A stretch of DNA of 14,356 nucleotides from an uncultured Collinsella sp. (GCA_900549245.1 URNQ01000025.1:1-14356), one strand, 5' to 3'; shown: positions 6,205 through 13,910, numbered from the stretch's first letter. The notes: generated by a model from the letters alone, not told the origin. Numbers and translations: made by a program.

Positions 6205-8205
6205 GTGTCCAGATCAACAAGGCAATGCTGCGTTTCGGCTAATAAGAACGATGGCTTTTTGCGTGTGGCGGCGGCCTCGCCCAAGATTCGCGTGGCCGAT
6301 GTCGAGGGCAATGCCGAGGTTGCGTTAGCGGCTGTTCGCGCGGCTGTCGAGCGCGGCGTTCGTGCTCTGGTGCTGCCCGAGCTCAACTTATGCGGCTATA
6401 CCGCGGCCGATCTGTTCCATAACCGCACATTACTGCATGCCTGCGAGGCTGCTTTGGTGCATATCCTTGATGAGACTCGTGAGCTGCCGATTGTCTTTAC
6501 CATCGGTCTTCCCGTTGCAGTTGCCGAGAATATCTACAACTGCGCCGCCGTGTGCTGCGCGGGCGAGCTTTTGGGCCTTACGGCCAAGAAGTATCTGCCC
6601 AACTATGGCGAGTTCTATGAGCGCCGTTGGTTTGCTCCGGCGCCTGCGGATCCCGTGTGGGTCGAGTTTGCCGGTCAGGGTCCGGTTCCGCTGGGTTCGG
6701 GGCTTGTCTACCGCTGCTGTGATGAGGGCGCCGAGGACCTGGTGTTGGGCGTTGAGGTCTGCGAGGATCTGTGGGTGCCGGCGCCTCCTTCGACCGAAAT
6801 GGCGCTTGCCGGTGCGACGGTGATCCTCAACCCGTCGGCCTCGGACGAGATTATCGGTAAGGCAGACTATCGCCGCAGTCTCATCTCCAATCAGAGCGCA
6901 CGCCTGTACTGCGCCTATGCCTATGCAGATGCGAGCGAGGGCGAGTCCACGACCGACATGGTCTTTGCGGGCGAGAACCTCGTCTACGAAAACGGTTCGA
7001 AGCTCGCCGCGACGAAGCTCCTCACTTGCGATATGGCCGTCGCCGACGTTGACCTTGACCGCCTGGTTGCCGAGCGCCGTCGCTCGACGACGTGGACGCG
7101 CGCGGACGATGCGCCGGAGGCCACGACCGTTGAGTTCTCTTTTGAGGGCGTGCTGGCAGACGAACCTGTTCTGCGCAACGCCTGCGACATCGACCGCGTT
7201 TTCCCTCGCGCGCCTTTTGTGCCGGCCGACCACGGTGATCTGGCCGAGCGCTGCGAGACTATTCTCAATCTGCAGACCGCCGGCCTCAAGGCCCGCCTTG
7301 CCCATACGGGTACCAAGGCTGCGGTCATCGGCCTTTCGGGCGGCTTGGACTCCACGCTGGCACTGCTTGTAACCGTGCGTGCCTTCGATGCACTGGGGCT
7401 GCCGCGCACTGGTATCACAGCCGTGTCCATGCCTGGCTTCGGTACGACGCATCGCACCAAGTCGAATGCCGAGTCGCTCGCTCGCGACCTGGGCGTGAGT
7501 TTCCGCGAGGTTTCGATCCACGCGGCTGTGGAACAGCACTTCAAGGACATTGAGCACGATCCAGCCGTGCAGGACGTGACCTACGAGAACAGCCAGGCCC
7601 GCGAGCGTACGCAGATTCTGATGGACTTGGCCAACCAGGCCGGCGGCTTTGTCATCGGCACCGGCGACCTGTCGGAGCTGGCGCTCGGCTGGGCTACCTA
7701 TAACGGCGACCATATGAGCATGTACGCCGTCAACGCGAGCGTGCCCAAGACGCTTGTGCGTCACTTGGTGCGCTATGCCGCTGATGTCTTTGGCGGGCGC
7801 ATTGCCGAGGTTTTGCTCGATATCCTCGATACGCCGGTGTCCCCCGAGCTTCTGCCGCCCACGGGCGACGGCGAGATTGCGCAGAAGACTGAGGATTTGG
7901 TGGGCCCGTACGAGCTGCACGACTACTTCCTCTACTACCTGCTGCGTTTTGGCTTTGAGCCGGGCAAGATCTACCGCATGGCGCTCAAGAGCTTCGAGGG
8001 CGTCTACGACGCCGAGACCGTCCACACGTGGTTGCGTACGTTCTACCGTCGTTTCTTTGCCCAGCAGTTTAAGCGCAGCTGCCTGCCCGATGGTCCCAAG
8101 GTGGGCTCGGTGACGCTCAGCCCGCGCGGCGATTGGCGCATGCCGAGTGACGCCAGCTCGCGTTTGTGGCTTGCGCAGATCGACGCGCTCAATGCAATTG
8201 ACTAA
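6205..8205 (+). CDS. nadE: Glutamine-dependent NAD(+) synthase
   Basis: 666 aa, cytosolic. It catalyses the last step of NAD+ synthesis: ATP-dependent amidation of deamido-NAD+ with ammonia taken from glutamine. The N-terminal half is a nitrilase-fold glutaminase with the Glu-Lys-Cys triad visible: E59 in LPELNLCGY, K129 in KKYLPNYGEFYE and C186 in GVEVCEDLW. The C-terminal half is an N-type ATP pyrophosphatase synthetase with the P-loop SGGLDS at 378-383, followed by GTGDLSELALGW and FLYYLLRFG segments typical of NadE. Length fits the two-domain bacterial enzyme. The start is the GTG at 6205 with AGAAGGGG at 6192-6199; the only later in-frame options (TTG, GTG near 6259-6265) would cut into the first strand of the glutaminase domain. 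A short non-conserved-looking N-terminal extension (residues 1-16) results. GC-rich codon use contrasts with the operon just upstream. Confidence 0.95.
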   Translation: MSRSTRQCCVSANKNDGFLRVAAASPKIRVADVEGNAEVALAAVRAAVERGVRALVLPELNLCGYTAADLFHNRTLLHACEAALVHILDETRELPIVFTIGLPVAVAENIYNCAAVCCAGELLGLTAKKYLPNYGEFYERRWFAPAPADPVWVEFAGQGPVPLGSGLVYRCCDEGAEDLVLGVEVCEDLWVPAPPSTEMALAGATVILNPSASDEIIGKADYRRSLISNQSARLYCAYAYADASEGESTTDMVFAGENLVYENGSKLAATKLLTCDMAVADVDLDRLVAERRRSTTWTRADDAPEATTVEFSFEGVLADEPVLRNACDIDRVFPRAPFVPADHGDLAERCETILNLQTAGLKARLAHTGTKAAVIGLSGGLDSTLALLVTVRAFDALGLPRTGITAVSMPGFGTTHRTKSNAESLARDLGVSFREVSIHAAVEQHFKDIEHDPAVQDVTYENSQARERTQILMDLANQAGGFVIGTGDLSELALGWATYNGDHMSMYAVNASVPKTLVRHLVRYAADVFGGRIAEVLLDILDTPVSPELLPPTGDGEIAQKTEDLVGPYELHDYFLYYLLRFGFEPGKIYRMALKSFEGVYDAETVHTWLRTFYRRFFAQQFKRSCLPDGPKVGSVTLSPRGDWRMPSDASSRLWLAQIDALNAID

Positions 8206-8233
8206 GGTTGGCTAAATTGAACCAATACGGGGG

Positions 8234-8256
8234 TTGCAAGCGTTACACTTTTGCAA
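8234..8256 (+). promoter_or_regulatory. Paired TTGCAA sites upstream of the aminotransferase gene
   Basis: TTGCAA (itself a palindrome) occurs at 8234-8239 and 8251-8256, separated by 11 bases. The first copy could also act as a -35, with TCTGAT at 8257-8262 as a weak -10 after 17 bases. This would start transcription just before the hairpin at 8274-8305. Promoter or operator; low certainty. Confidence 0.3.
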
Positions 8257-8273
8257 TCTGATGGCCCGTATCG

Positions 8274-8305
8274 CGCGGCGCTCTTGTCGGAGCGCCGCGT
8301 TTTTT
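8274..8305 (+). terminator. Intrinsic terminator (or attenuator) directly before the aminotransferase start
   Basis: CGCGGCGCTC (8274-8283) pairs perfectly with GAGCGCCGCG (8290-8299) around a 6-base loop and is followed by six T (8300-8305). It lies 68 bases after the nadE stop but only 18 bases before the next start codon. It ends nadE transcripts. If a promoter lies upstream of it, it would instead be an attenuator in the aminotransferase leader. Confidence 0.85.
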
Positions 8306-8323
8306 ATATCGAAAGGTGGCACC

Positions 8324-9487
8324 ATGCAGGCATCGCAGCGTCTCGACCGCTTTGGCGCGGAGGTCTTCGCCTCGCTCAACAACAAGCTTCTCGCGCTGAA
8401 GGCTCAGGGCAAGACCATTTACAACATGAGCGTGGGCACGCCCGACTTTAAGCCGTACGACCACGTGGTCGAGGCGCTCACGCAGGCGGCCCAAGATCCC
8501 GAGATGTGGAAGTATGCCCTGCGTGACCTGCCCGAACTCAAGCAAGCCGTGTGCGATTACTATGAGCGCCGCTTTGGCGTTTCGGGCATTACGCCGTCCA
8601 TGGTGCAGTCGTGCAACGGCACGCAGGAGGGCGTGGGTCATTTGGGCCTGGCCCTGCTCGATCCGGGTGACACCATTCTGGTTCCCGATCCGTGCTACCC
8701 GGTCTTTGAGGCGGGTGCCAAGATTGCCGATGCCAAGCTCGAGTACTATCCGCTGGTTGCCGAGCACAATTACCTGCCCTATGTGGCGGGTATCGATCCC
8801 GAGGTGGCCGATCGTGCCAAGTACATGATCGTGTCGCTGCCCGCGAACCCGGTGGGTTCGGTGGGCACGCCCGAGGTCTACGAGGAGATCATCGCTTTCG
8901 CCCGCGAGCACGACCTACTCATCGTCCATGACAACGCGTACTCCGACATCGTGTTTGACGGCGAGCCCGGCGGCAGCTTCTTGCAGTATCCCGGTGCGCT
9001 CGAGGTGGGCGTGGAGTTCTTCTCGCTTTCCAAGTCGTTTAACGTCACCGGTGCCCGCATCGGCTTTTTGGTCGGTCGCGAGGATGTGGTCTCGGCCTTT
9101 GCCAAGCTGCGCAGCCAGATCGACTTTGGCATGTTCTTCCCGATCCAGAAGGCCGCCATCGCGTGCCTTAATGGACCGCGCGATGAGGTCGAGGCGCAGC
9201 GTCTGAAGTACCAGGAGCGTCGCGATGCCCTGTGCGACGGTCTTGAGGGCCTGGGCTGGGAGCGTCCCAACGCGCATGGTTCTATGTTTGTGTGGGCCAA
9301 GCTTCCCGGTGGTCGCACCGATTCCATGGCGTTTTGCGAGGAGCTCATGGAGAAGGCCGGCGTTGTGGTGACGCCGGGCGCGAGCTTTGGCCCTTCGGGC
9401 GAGGGGCACGTGCGTATGGCACTGGTCCTGCCGCCCGATCAGATCGCTTTGGCTGTCGAGGCCATTCGCGAGGCGGGCCTGTATTAG
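8324..9487 (+). CDS. Class I/II PLP-dependent aminotransferase
   Basis: 387 aa, fold type I aminotransferase. The start is the ATG at 8324 with AAAGGTGG at 8312-8319; the frame is open further upstream but runs through the terminator at 8274-8305, so that part is not coding. Family marks are YNMSVGTPDF near the N-terminus, a substrate-region SLPANPVGSVG (NPVG in place of the usual NPTG), HDNAYSD, and the Schiff-base lysine K237 in SLSKSFNVTGARIGF. The C-terminus has VVVTPGASFGPSGEGHVRMAL, typical of aspartate/alanine-type and LL-diaminopimelate-type enzymes. Substrate cannot be read from sequence. DapL activity is less likely, because a DapH acetylase (the alternative lysine route) lies at the right end of the window. 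Probably monocistronic, between a terminator before it and the ldh leader after it. Confidence 0.9.
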   Translation: MQASQRLDRFGAEVFASLNNKLLALKAQGKTIYNMSVGTPDFKPYDHVVEALTQAAQDPEMWKYALRDLPELKQAVCDYYERRFGVSGITPSMVQSCNGTQEGVGHLGLALLDPGDTILVPDPCYPVFEAGAKIADAKLEYYPLVAEHNYLPYVAGIDPEVADRAKYMIVSLPANPVGSVGTPEVYEEIIAFAREHDLLIVHDNAYSDIVFDGEPGGSFLQYPGALEVGVEFFSLSKSFNVTGARIGFLVGREDVVSAFAKLRSQIDFGMFFPIQKAAIACLNGPRDEVEAQRLKYQERRDALCDGLEGLGWERPNAHGSMFVWAKLPGGRTDSMAFCEELMEKAGVVVTPGASFGPSGEGHVRMALVLPPDQIALAVEAIREAGLY

Positions 9488-9631
9488 AAAGTTGTTTCGG
9501 CTCGTCAATAGCTCGAAACCGATTTCGTGCAGTTATTTTACGAATCCTGCAAATAATTTCGGTAAACGGTCGATATTTGGCTGCGAATAGGAGCATAATC
9601 AAAGTCCCGATTGGATGTATTGGGATTACGG

Positions 9632-9665
9632 CAAGCCGCTCGGGTCGTTCCCGGGCGGCTTGTTT
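9632..9665 (+). terminator. GC-rich hairpin between aminotransferase gene and ldh
   Basis: CAAGCCGCTCGGG (9632-9644) pairs with CCCGGGCGGCTTG (9650-9662), 13 bp with one T-G wobble. The downstream tract is only TTGTTTGT. It lies 145 bases after the aminotransferase stop and 26 bases before the ldh start, so it may be a 5'-leader hairpin of ldh rather than a plain terminator. Confidence 0.55.
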
Positions 9666-9690
9666 GTGGAGAGAGAGATGGGAGTTTCTA

Positions 9691-10641
9691 ATGGTTAACG
9701 AGAAGAAGGTCGCTATTGTCGGCTGTGGTTTCGTCGGTTCGTCGTCGGCGTTCGCGTTGATGCAGAGCGGTCTGTTCTCCGAGATGGTCCTCATCGACGT
9801 GGACAAGAACCGCGCCGAGGGTGAGGCCCTGGATATCGCGCACGGCATGACGTTTGCCGAGCCGATGAAGATCTACGCCGGCGATTACTCCGATGTCGCC
9901 GACGCCGCCATGATCGTCGTCACCGCTGGCGCTGCCCAGAAGCCCGGTGAGACCCGCCTGGACCTGGTCAATAAGAACGTCAGCATCTTTAAGTCCATTA
10001 TTCCCGAGATTAAGAAGTCTGGCTTCGACGGCATTCTGCTAGTCGTCTCCAACCCGGTCGACGTTCTGACATACGCCGCCATCAAGATGTCCGGTCTGCC
10101 CGAGGGCCATGTCATCGGCTCCGGCACCGTGCTCGACACCGGCCGTCTGCAGCAGATGCTCGGCGCTCACGTCGAGGTTGACCCGCGTGACGTTCAGGCC
10201 TATGTCATGGGCGAGCATGGTGACTCCGAGTTCGTCGCTTGGTCCAGCGCTCAGGTTGCCGGCGTGCCGCTGAACACCTTCTGCGAGCTTCACGGCCACC
10301 TGGAGCATGAGGCCGCCGAGAAGCGCATCGCCGAGGACGTCAAGAACTCCGCCTACACCATCATCGAGAAGAAGCACGCCACCTACTACGGTGTCGCTAT
10401 GGCCGTCAAGCGCATCTGCACTGCCGTCATGCGCGATGAGCAGACCGTTCTGCCTGTCTCCTCACTCATGGTGGGCGAGTACGGCCTGTCCGATCTGGCC
10501 ATCTCCATGCCGACCGTCGTTGGCCGCGACGGCGTTGTCTGTCGCGTCCCCGTGCCGCTGAACGATGACGAGCAGCATGAGCTCACCGTCTCTGCAAAGG
10601 CCCTTAAGGACATCATCGACAGCGTCGACTTCTCCTGCTAA
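9691..10641 (+). CDS. ldh: L-lactate dehydrogenase
   Basis: 316 aa. It reduces pyruvate to L-lactate with NADH, the fermentative regeneration of NAD+ in the cytosol. The start is the ATG at 9691 with GGGAG (9680-9684); the frame is open back through the aminotransferase gene but this is not coding. The Rossmann motif GCGFVG lies at 11-16 and the acidic D36 closes strand 2, consistent with NAD(H). Q83 in the loop GAAQKPGETRLDL (malate dehydrogenases have Arg here) marks lactate rather than malate specificity. NPVDV (121-125), R152 in LDTGRL and the proton-relay H176 in GEHGDSE complete the active site. Full family length. Its own transcript ends at the strong terminator at 10673-10708. A large hairpin sits in the presumed leader. 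Confidence 0.94.
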   Translation: MVNEKKVAIVGCGFVGSSSAFALMQSGLFSEMVLIDVDKNRAEGEALDIAHGMTFAEPMKIYAGDYSDVADAAMIVVTAGAAQKPGETRLDLVNKNVSIFKSIIPEIKKSGFDGILLVVSNPVDVLTYAAIKMSGLPEGHVIGSGTVLDTGRLQQMLGAHVEVDPRDVQAYVMGEHGDSEFVAWSSAQVAGVPLNTFCELHGHLEHEAAEKRIAEDVKNSAYTIIEKKHATYYGVAMAVKRICTAVMRDEQTVLPVSSLMVGEYGLSDLAISMPTVVGRDGVVCRVPVPLNDDEQHELTVSAKALKDIIDSVDFSC

Positions 10642-10672
10642 ATCAAGCTCGCTAGAGCGAAAAGCTACAATG

Positions 10673-10708
10673 AAGGCGTCCGGGTCCACACGGCCCGGGC
10701 GCCTTTTT
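10673..10708 (+). terminator. Intrinsic terminator of ldh
   Basis: AAGGCGTCCGGG (10673-10684) pairs with CCCGGGCGCCTT (10694-10705) with one T-G wobble and a 9-base loop, running into five T (10704-10708). It is 32 bases after the ldh stop. Confidence 0.88.
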
Positions 10709-10750
10709 GGTGCAAAGTAACCTGATCCCAACACTCCATCCCGATGCGCC
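10707..10750 (+). repeat. Intergenic repeat, copy 1
   Basis: TTGGTGCAAAGTAACCTG (10707-10724), then 17 bases, then CGATGCGCC (10742-10750). GGTGCA at the left can pair with TGCGCC at the right using one T-G wobble. A matching copy lies at 11933-11978. This copy starts at the ldh terminator T run and ends 18 bases before the next gene. Role unknown. Confidence 0.55.
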
Positions 10751-10768
10751 ATAGTTGATGGGAGGGCC

Positions 10769-11929
10769 ATGTCGGATTCGCCTAATTTTTTGTCCTATGC
10801 CCAGACGGCGTTTGATCCGTTTGAGGAGCGGCCGTTCTGCGCGGTGGACAGTCTGGTCTTTGCCTGGTTGTCGTATTTGCGCCTGCCGCAGGACATGCCA
10901 GAGCTTGAGGGCTGGCAGGGGCTTGATGTGCGCGAGCTGCTGCGCGCCGAGTGTTACAAGTCCATGATTGGCGACCTGTGGAACCCGGAGGGTAGCCGCG
11001 CCCTGCTGGAGGCGGTGGCAGCAAATCCCAGATACCGCGGTGTGCACATTTGCGGCTATCGCGCCGTGAACGATGTTGCGATGACGGAGCAGTTTGCAGC
11101 CATGGCGTTCCGGTTTCCGGCGGGGTTTAGCTATCTTTCCTTCCGGGGGACCGACAGCACGATTGTGGGCTGGAAAGAGGACTTTAACATGGCGTTCCGG
11201 TGTCCTGTGCCGGCCCAGGAATCCGCGGCGCGTTATGTGGACGAGGCAGCGGATGCGATTGACGGGCCGCTTTTGTGCGGAGGTCATTCCAAGGGTGGAA
11301 ACCTTGCGGTGTACGGTGCGGCGATGTGCTCCGATGTCGCCCGTGGGCGAATCGAACGGGCGTATTCCCATGATGGTCCGGGCTTCGTCGAGGAGTTTCT
11401 GAACGGCAATGCCTTTGCCGATCTTTCCGGTCGAATCGACAAGACGCTACCTCGGTCGTCGATCTTTGGCATGATGTTCGAGACACAGGAGGACTATGCC
11501 ATCGTTGAGAGCACCGAGTTCAGCCTGCTGCAGCACAATCCCTTTAGCTGGGTGGTTGATGGTCGCGACTTCGTGTACTGTGAGCGCCTGTCCGCCGGTG
11601 CTCGATACGTTGATGGCTCCATTCGCGAGATGCTGCTTGCAGTGTCGCCTAGCGAGCGCGAGCGTTTTGTAGATGCGTTGTTCTCCGTGTTTGAGGCTAC
11701 GGGTGCTGAGCGGTTTGCGGATATCGCTGGGAATCTGCGCGAGAGCCTGCCCGTGATGCTCCAGGCTGCGCAAGGCTTTGACAAGGATACGCGACGCTTT
11801 GTCTCGCAGACCATCGCGGCAATCCTAAAATGTGCGCTGCTGCCCAAACGACCCCAGATCGACATGCCCGCTGCCGGCAAGAGTTTGGCAGAACAGCTCG
11901 AGGCTTGGCAGTCCGAGCTCCTGCGCTAG
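10769..11929 (+). CDS. DUF2974 (Mbeg1-like) alpha/beta-hydrolase protein
   Basis: 386 aa, start ATG with GGGAGG at 10760-10765. It matches the pattern of DUF2974 proteins, a lipase-like alpha/beta-hydrolase group common in Gram-positive gut bacteria. The visible order is FCAVDSLVFAWLSYL near the N-terminus, the fold entry FSYLSFRGTDSTIVGWKEDFNMAF (mid-chain), and the nucleophile elbow G172-H-S174-K-G-G177. Then come SHDGPGF (a region with a candidate catalytic acid) and IFGMMFETQEDYAIVEST, with a C-terminal helical tail. No signal peptide or membrane segment is visible, so it probably acts in the cytosol. Ser174 is the likely nucleophile; substrate is unknown for the family. The gene stands alone, flanked on both sides by copies of the same intergenic repeat. 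Confidence 0.87.
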   Translation: MSDSPNFLSYAQTAFDPFEERPFCAVDSLVFAWLSYLRLPQDMPELEGWQGLDVRELLRAECYKSMIGDLWNPEGSRALLEAVAANPRYRGVHICGYRAVNDVAMTEQFAAMAFRFPAGFSYLSFRGTDSTIVGWKEDFNMAFRCPVPAQESAARYVDEAADAIDGPLLCGGHSKGGNLAVYGAAMCSDVARGRIERAYSHDGPGFVEEFLNGNAFADLSGRIDKTLPRSSIFGMMFETQEDYAIVESTEFSLLQHNPFSWVVDGRDFVYCERLSAGARYVDGSIREMLLAVSPSERERFVDALFSVFEATGAERFADIAGNLRESLPVMLQAAQGFDKDTRRFVSQTIAAILKCALLPKRPQIDMPAAGKSLAEQLEAWQSELLR

Positions 11930-11932
11930 CCA

Positions 11933-11978
11933 TTGGTGCAAAGCAACCTGTCACCGATGCACCATTCTTCGATGCACC
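11933..11978 (+). repeat. Intergenic repeat, copy 2
   Basis: TTGGTGCAAAGCAACCTG (11933-11950) differs from copy 1 at one of 18 bases. It is followed by CGATGCACC twice, at 11955-11963 and 11970-11978. The left GGTGCA is an exact reverse complement of TGCACC in either later copy, so alternative hairpins are possible. It begins 4 bases after the DUF2974 stop. Confidence 0.55.
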
Positions 11979-11996
11979 CGGGGCGGGCTCGACCGC

Positions 11997-12002
11997 TATA
12001 CT
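11997..12002 (+). promoter_or_regulatory. Candidate -10 element for the nucleoid-associated protein gene
   Basis: TATACT (11997-12002) matches a -10 box at 5 of 6 positions, about 39 bases before the chosen start codon. No good -35 is found at 16-18 bases, so the call rests on the -10 alone. Confidence 0.35.
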
Positions 12003-12040
12003 GATTCGTGCTCAATTCGATCTAGAACGGAATGCCGTAT

Positions 12041-13045
12041 ATGAAAATCAATCACGCGATTCTGCATATCCTGGACTTTGACTCTGCCGTCAACGTCATG
12101 AGCCAGCGCGAGCTCGATATCGAGAGCCGTACCGTGCGCAACTTCGTGACCACGCATCTGCGCCGCGCGCGTACCTCGGCCGACAATAAACGCGCCACGT
12201 TTGCCGAGAACTCTGCGTTTGGCGGCGAGCTCAAGGGCTATTTCTTTGGCGAGCGCGAATTCGTGGACCTGTCTCAGCAGATTGCGGAGTTCATCTCTTC
12301 CGAACTCACCAAGGCCGAGAAAGCCGAGTCCACCGACGTGCTCGTGGCCGATTTTGACGACGATGAGGATGCCCGCTGGTTTGCCGTGATGCTGCTGGGC
12401 TCCAAGCAGGCTTTTATGCATGAGGTGGGTCGCGAAGAGGGCGAGGTTCGCAACGACATCGCGCGCCACTACGCTATTCTGCCAAACCCCTCGCAAAAGG
12501 TGCCAAGCTATGCCATCGTGCGCGCGAGCACCATGGAGATCGGTTACGTGGACAAGAAGCGTAAGATCGCCGGCGAGGACCGCATGCTTATCCCCGATGG
12601 CCTGCTGCAATGCGACACGGGCGTATCGGGCAAGGAGGTCATCGACACCGTGACGCGCGTGGTCGAGGAAGTCGCCGAGGAGTACGGTGCCAATACGGCC
12701 GTAGCGCTCGCCAAGGTTAAGGCTGCTGTGGCCGAGAAGGTTGAGGATGACGAGGAGCTGCCGCCTTGGGATATCGTCGATGAGGTCTTTGAGGACGAGC
12801 CGGTCATCAAGGAAAGCGTGCGCGCGGCACTGACCGAGGAAAAGGTTCCTGAGCGCGTTCCCGTGGAGCGCAAGCAGGTCGAGCGCGCGGCCGTGCGCAA
12901 TCATAAGATTCGTACCGATACGGGCATCGAGATCAGCTTTCCGGCCGAGATGGGTTCGAACTCCGAGTACATCGAGTTCGTCAACGAGCCCAACGGCCTC
13001 ATCTCCATCGAGCTCAAGAATATCGGCAGCATCGAGAATCGATAG
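12041..13045 (+). CDS. 37-kDa nucleoid-associated protein (NdpA/YejK family)
   Basis: 334 aa if started at the ATG at 12041. The family's conserved opening (MKINHAILHILDFDSAVNV) begins exactly there, and ACGGA (12027-12031) gives usable spacing. An ATG at 12032 would have no space for a ribosome binding site. The first half, with HILDFDSAV, SQRELDIE and the segment GYFFGEREFVDLSQQIAEFI, followed by VLVADFDDDEDARWFAVMLL and PNPSQKVPSYAIVR, is characteristic of the PF04245 nucleoid-associated protein family. E. coli YejK binds DNA and RNA and was found with the nucleoid; the biochemical role remains poorly defined. The C-terminal part is acidic and helical, ending in EISFPAEMGSNSEYIEFVNEPNG, which is typical of Gram-positive members. 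Single gene; only a weak hairpin (ATCGA-GAA-TCGAT) and a T run at 13049-13054 follow it. Confidence 0.87.
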   Translation: MKINHAILHILDFDSAVNVMSQRELDIESRTVRNFVTTHLRRARTSADNKRATFAENSAFGGELKGYFFGEREFVDLSQQIAEFISSELTKAEKAESTDVLVADFDDDEDARWFAVMLLGSKQAFMHEVGREEGEVRNDIARHYAILPNPSQKVPSYAIVRASTMEIGYVDKKRKIAGEDRMLIPDGLLQCDTGVSGKEVIDTVTRVVEEVAEEYGANTAVALAKVKAAVAEKVEDDEELPPWDIVDEVFEDEPVIKESVRAALTEEKVPERVPVERKQVERAAVRNHKIRTDTGIEISFPAEMGSNSEYIEFVNEPNGLISIELKNIGSIENR

Positions 13046-13068
13046 GGCTTTTTTCTTTCGAATAAAAG

Positions 13069-13118
13069 TCTGGATTATATTTTGAAGTATACTTTGAAAT
13101 ATAATCCAGATTATATTT
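13069..13118 (+). promoter_or_regulatory. Nested palindromic operator of the toxin-antitoxin operon
   Basis: A 42-base palindrome at 13069-13110 has outer arms TCTGGATTATATTT (13069-13082) and AAATATAATCCAGA (13097-13110), with the palindrome AAGTATACTT (13085-13094) on the same centre; only two base pairs per turn-point (TG/TG) break symmetry. A second palindrome overlaps it: AAATATAATC (13097-13106), CA, GATTATATTT (13109-13118). Shared half-sites of this kind suit cooperative binding by a dimeric antitoxin. A perfect TATAAT lies at 13100-13105 and TATACT at 13088-13093, so binding would cover the promoter. Confidence 0.75.
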
Positions 13119-13129
13119 TGGAGGTCAAA

Positions 13130-13480
13130 ATGTCCCCACTTGTTCTGGAAAAACCGGTGTTTACAAAAGACCAGGTTGTTTCGGCTACCGAAGCAAGCAA
13201 GTCTTTATCTGCCATTCGTAAACGCGCAAAACGCGCACCACAGTTCATTGCCGATCATAACGATATCGATACCGTGATTATCGACTATGCCGCCTATGAG
13301 GAAATGTACGGCGCGCTGCAGTATCTGCACGAACTTGAGATAAATCGCATCGCTGCGGATCGAGTCAAGCATGGTCCGCATGAATTTGTTCCGTTTGAGG
13401 ACGCCCTAACTACCGAGGAGCTCGCGGAGTTTGAATCGATGGATCCGGACGCGATCCCCGATGAGGATCTTTTCGAATGA
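13130..13480 (+). CDS. Type II antitoxin, Phd/YefM-like
   Basis: 116 aa, start ATG at 13130 with GGAGG at 13120-13124. Upstream in-frame alternatives fall inside the palindromic operator. The N-terminal half (VVSATEASKSLSAIRKRAKRAPQFIADHNDIDTVIIDYAAYEEM in the original order, residues about 16-59) follows the Phd/YefM pattern: strand, A/S-rich helix with basic face, strand, then the Y-xx-Y/E helix. This part dimerises and binds the operator. The C-terminal half is strongly acidic (FEDALTTEELAEFE, PDAIPDEDLFE), as expected of a tail that wraps and neutralises a basic toxin. The stop overlaps the toxin start (ATGA, 13477-13480), so the pair is translationally coupled and should autorepress through the operator at 13069-13118. 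Confidence 0.85.
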   Translation: MSPLVLEKPVFTKDQVVSATEASKSLSAIRKRAKRAPQFIADHNDIDTVIIDYAAYEEMYGALQYLHELEINRIAADRVKHGPHEFVPFEDALTTEELAEFESMDPDAIPDEDLFE

Positions 13481-13821
13481 GTGGGCTTTTTGTCGTCGGC
13501 TTTTTGAACCGAGACGTCGAGAAGGAATATCAAAAACTAGATGGATCTCAGCGAAGACTCGTCCGTATTGCAGTCGCGAAATTAAAGACGCGCGCTGATG
13601 AAATTGGAACGCCGCTTCACGGCGAGCTTGCCGGCTGCAAAAAGATCAAATGGCGGAATGCAGGACTCCGAATGGTTTTTCGAATCCGGGAGGACGGAAC
13701 GGTTGAGATTGCCGAGATCGTGGCAATAGGGCGGCGCGACCGTTCCGAGGTCTATAAGACGGCCGCAGGGCGCCTGTCAAAGCGACCCGCCATGGTTGAA
13801 TACGACGGAACCCTGAGATGA
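13477..13821 (+). CDS. RelE/ParE-superfamily toxin, probable mRNA interferase
   Basis: 114 aa, starting within the antitoxin stop (4-base overlap). The fold signature is visible: an N-terminal strand (FVVGFLNRDV), a long two-helix segment (KEYQKLDGSQRRLVRIAVAKLK), then KKIKWRNAGLRMVFRI, VEIAEIVAIGRRDRSEVYK and a short helix. The basic and aromatic residues in KKIKW, LRMVF and IGRRDRSEVY occupy the places used by RelE for ribosome-dependent mRNA cleavage, which favours RelE-type activity over gyrase-poisoning ParE; this is inference. Residues after about 98 (LSKRPAMVEYDGTLR) form a short extension beyond the usual RelE end. The operon ends 2 bases later at a perfect terminator. The module is complete and appears intact. 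Confidence 0.85.
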   Translation: MSGLFVVGFLNRDVEKEYQKLDGSQRRLVRIAVAKLKTRADEIGTPLHGELAGCKKIKWRNAGLRMVFRIREDGTVEIAEIVAIGRRDRSEVYKTAAGRLSKRPAMVEYDGTLR

Positions 13822-13823
13822 TG

Positions 13824-13858
13824 AAGGCCGAAGCCCCGATGGGGCTTCGGCCTTTTTT
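13824..13858 (+). terminator. Intrinsic terminator of the toxin-antitoxin operon
   Basis: A perfect 14-bp stem (AAGGCCGAAGCCCC at 13824-13837 with GGGGCTTCGGCCTT at 13841-13854) has a 3-base loop, running into six T (13853-13858). It begins 3 bases after the toxin stop. Confidence 0.93.
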
Positions 13859-13910
13859 GTTTTCGGCTTGGTTGCTGACATTGCCCCTCAGGATGAGCAT
13901 ACGTCAGCGA

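Noticed and set aside
6430..8025. 531-aa open frame on the minus strand inside nadE
   Set aside because: A mirror frame caused by high-GC codon bias; it lies wholly antisense to a clear, complete NadE and has no domain-like sequence.
13021..13054. Possible terminator after the nucleoid-associated protein gene (ATCGA-GAA-TCGAT then T run)
   Set aside because: The stem is only 5 bp, overlaps the stop codon and is separated from the T run; too weak to annotate as a terminator.
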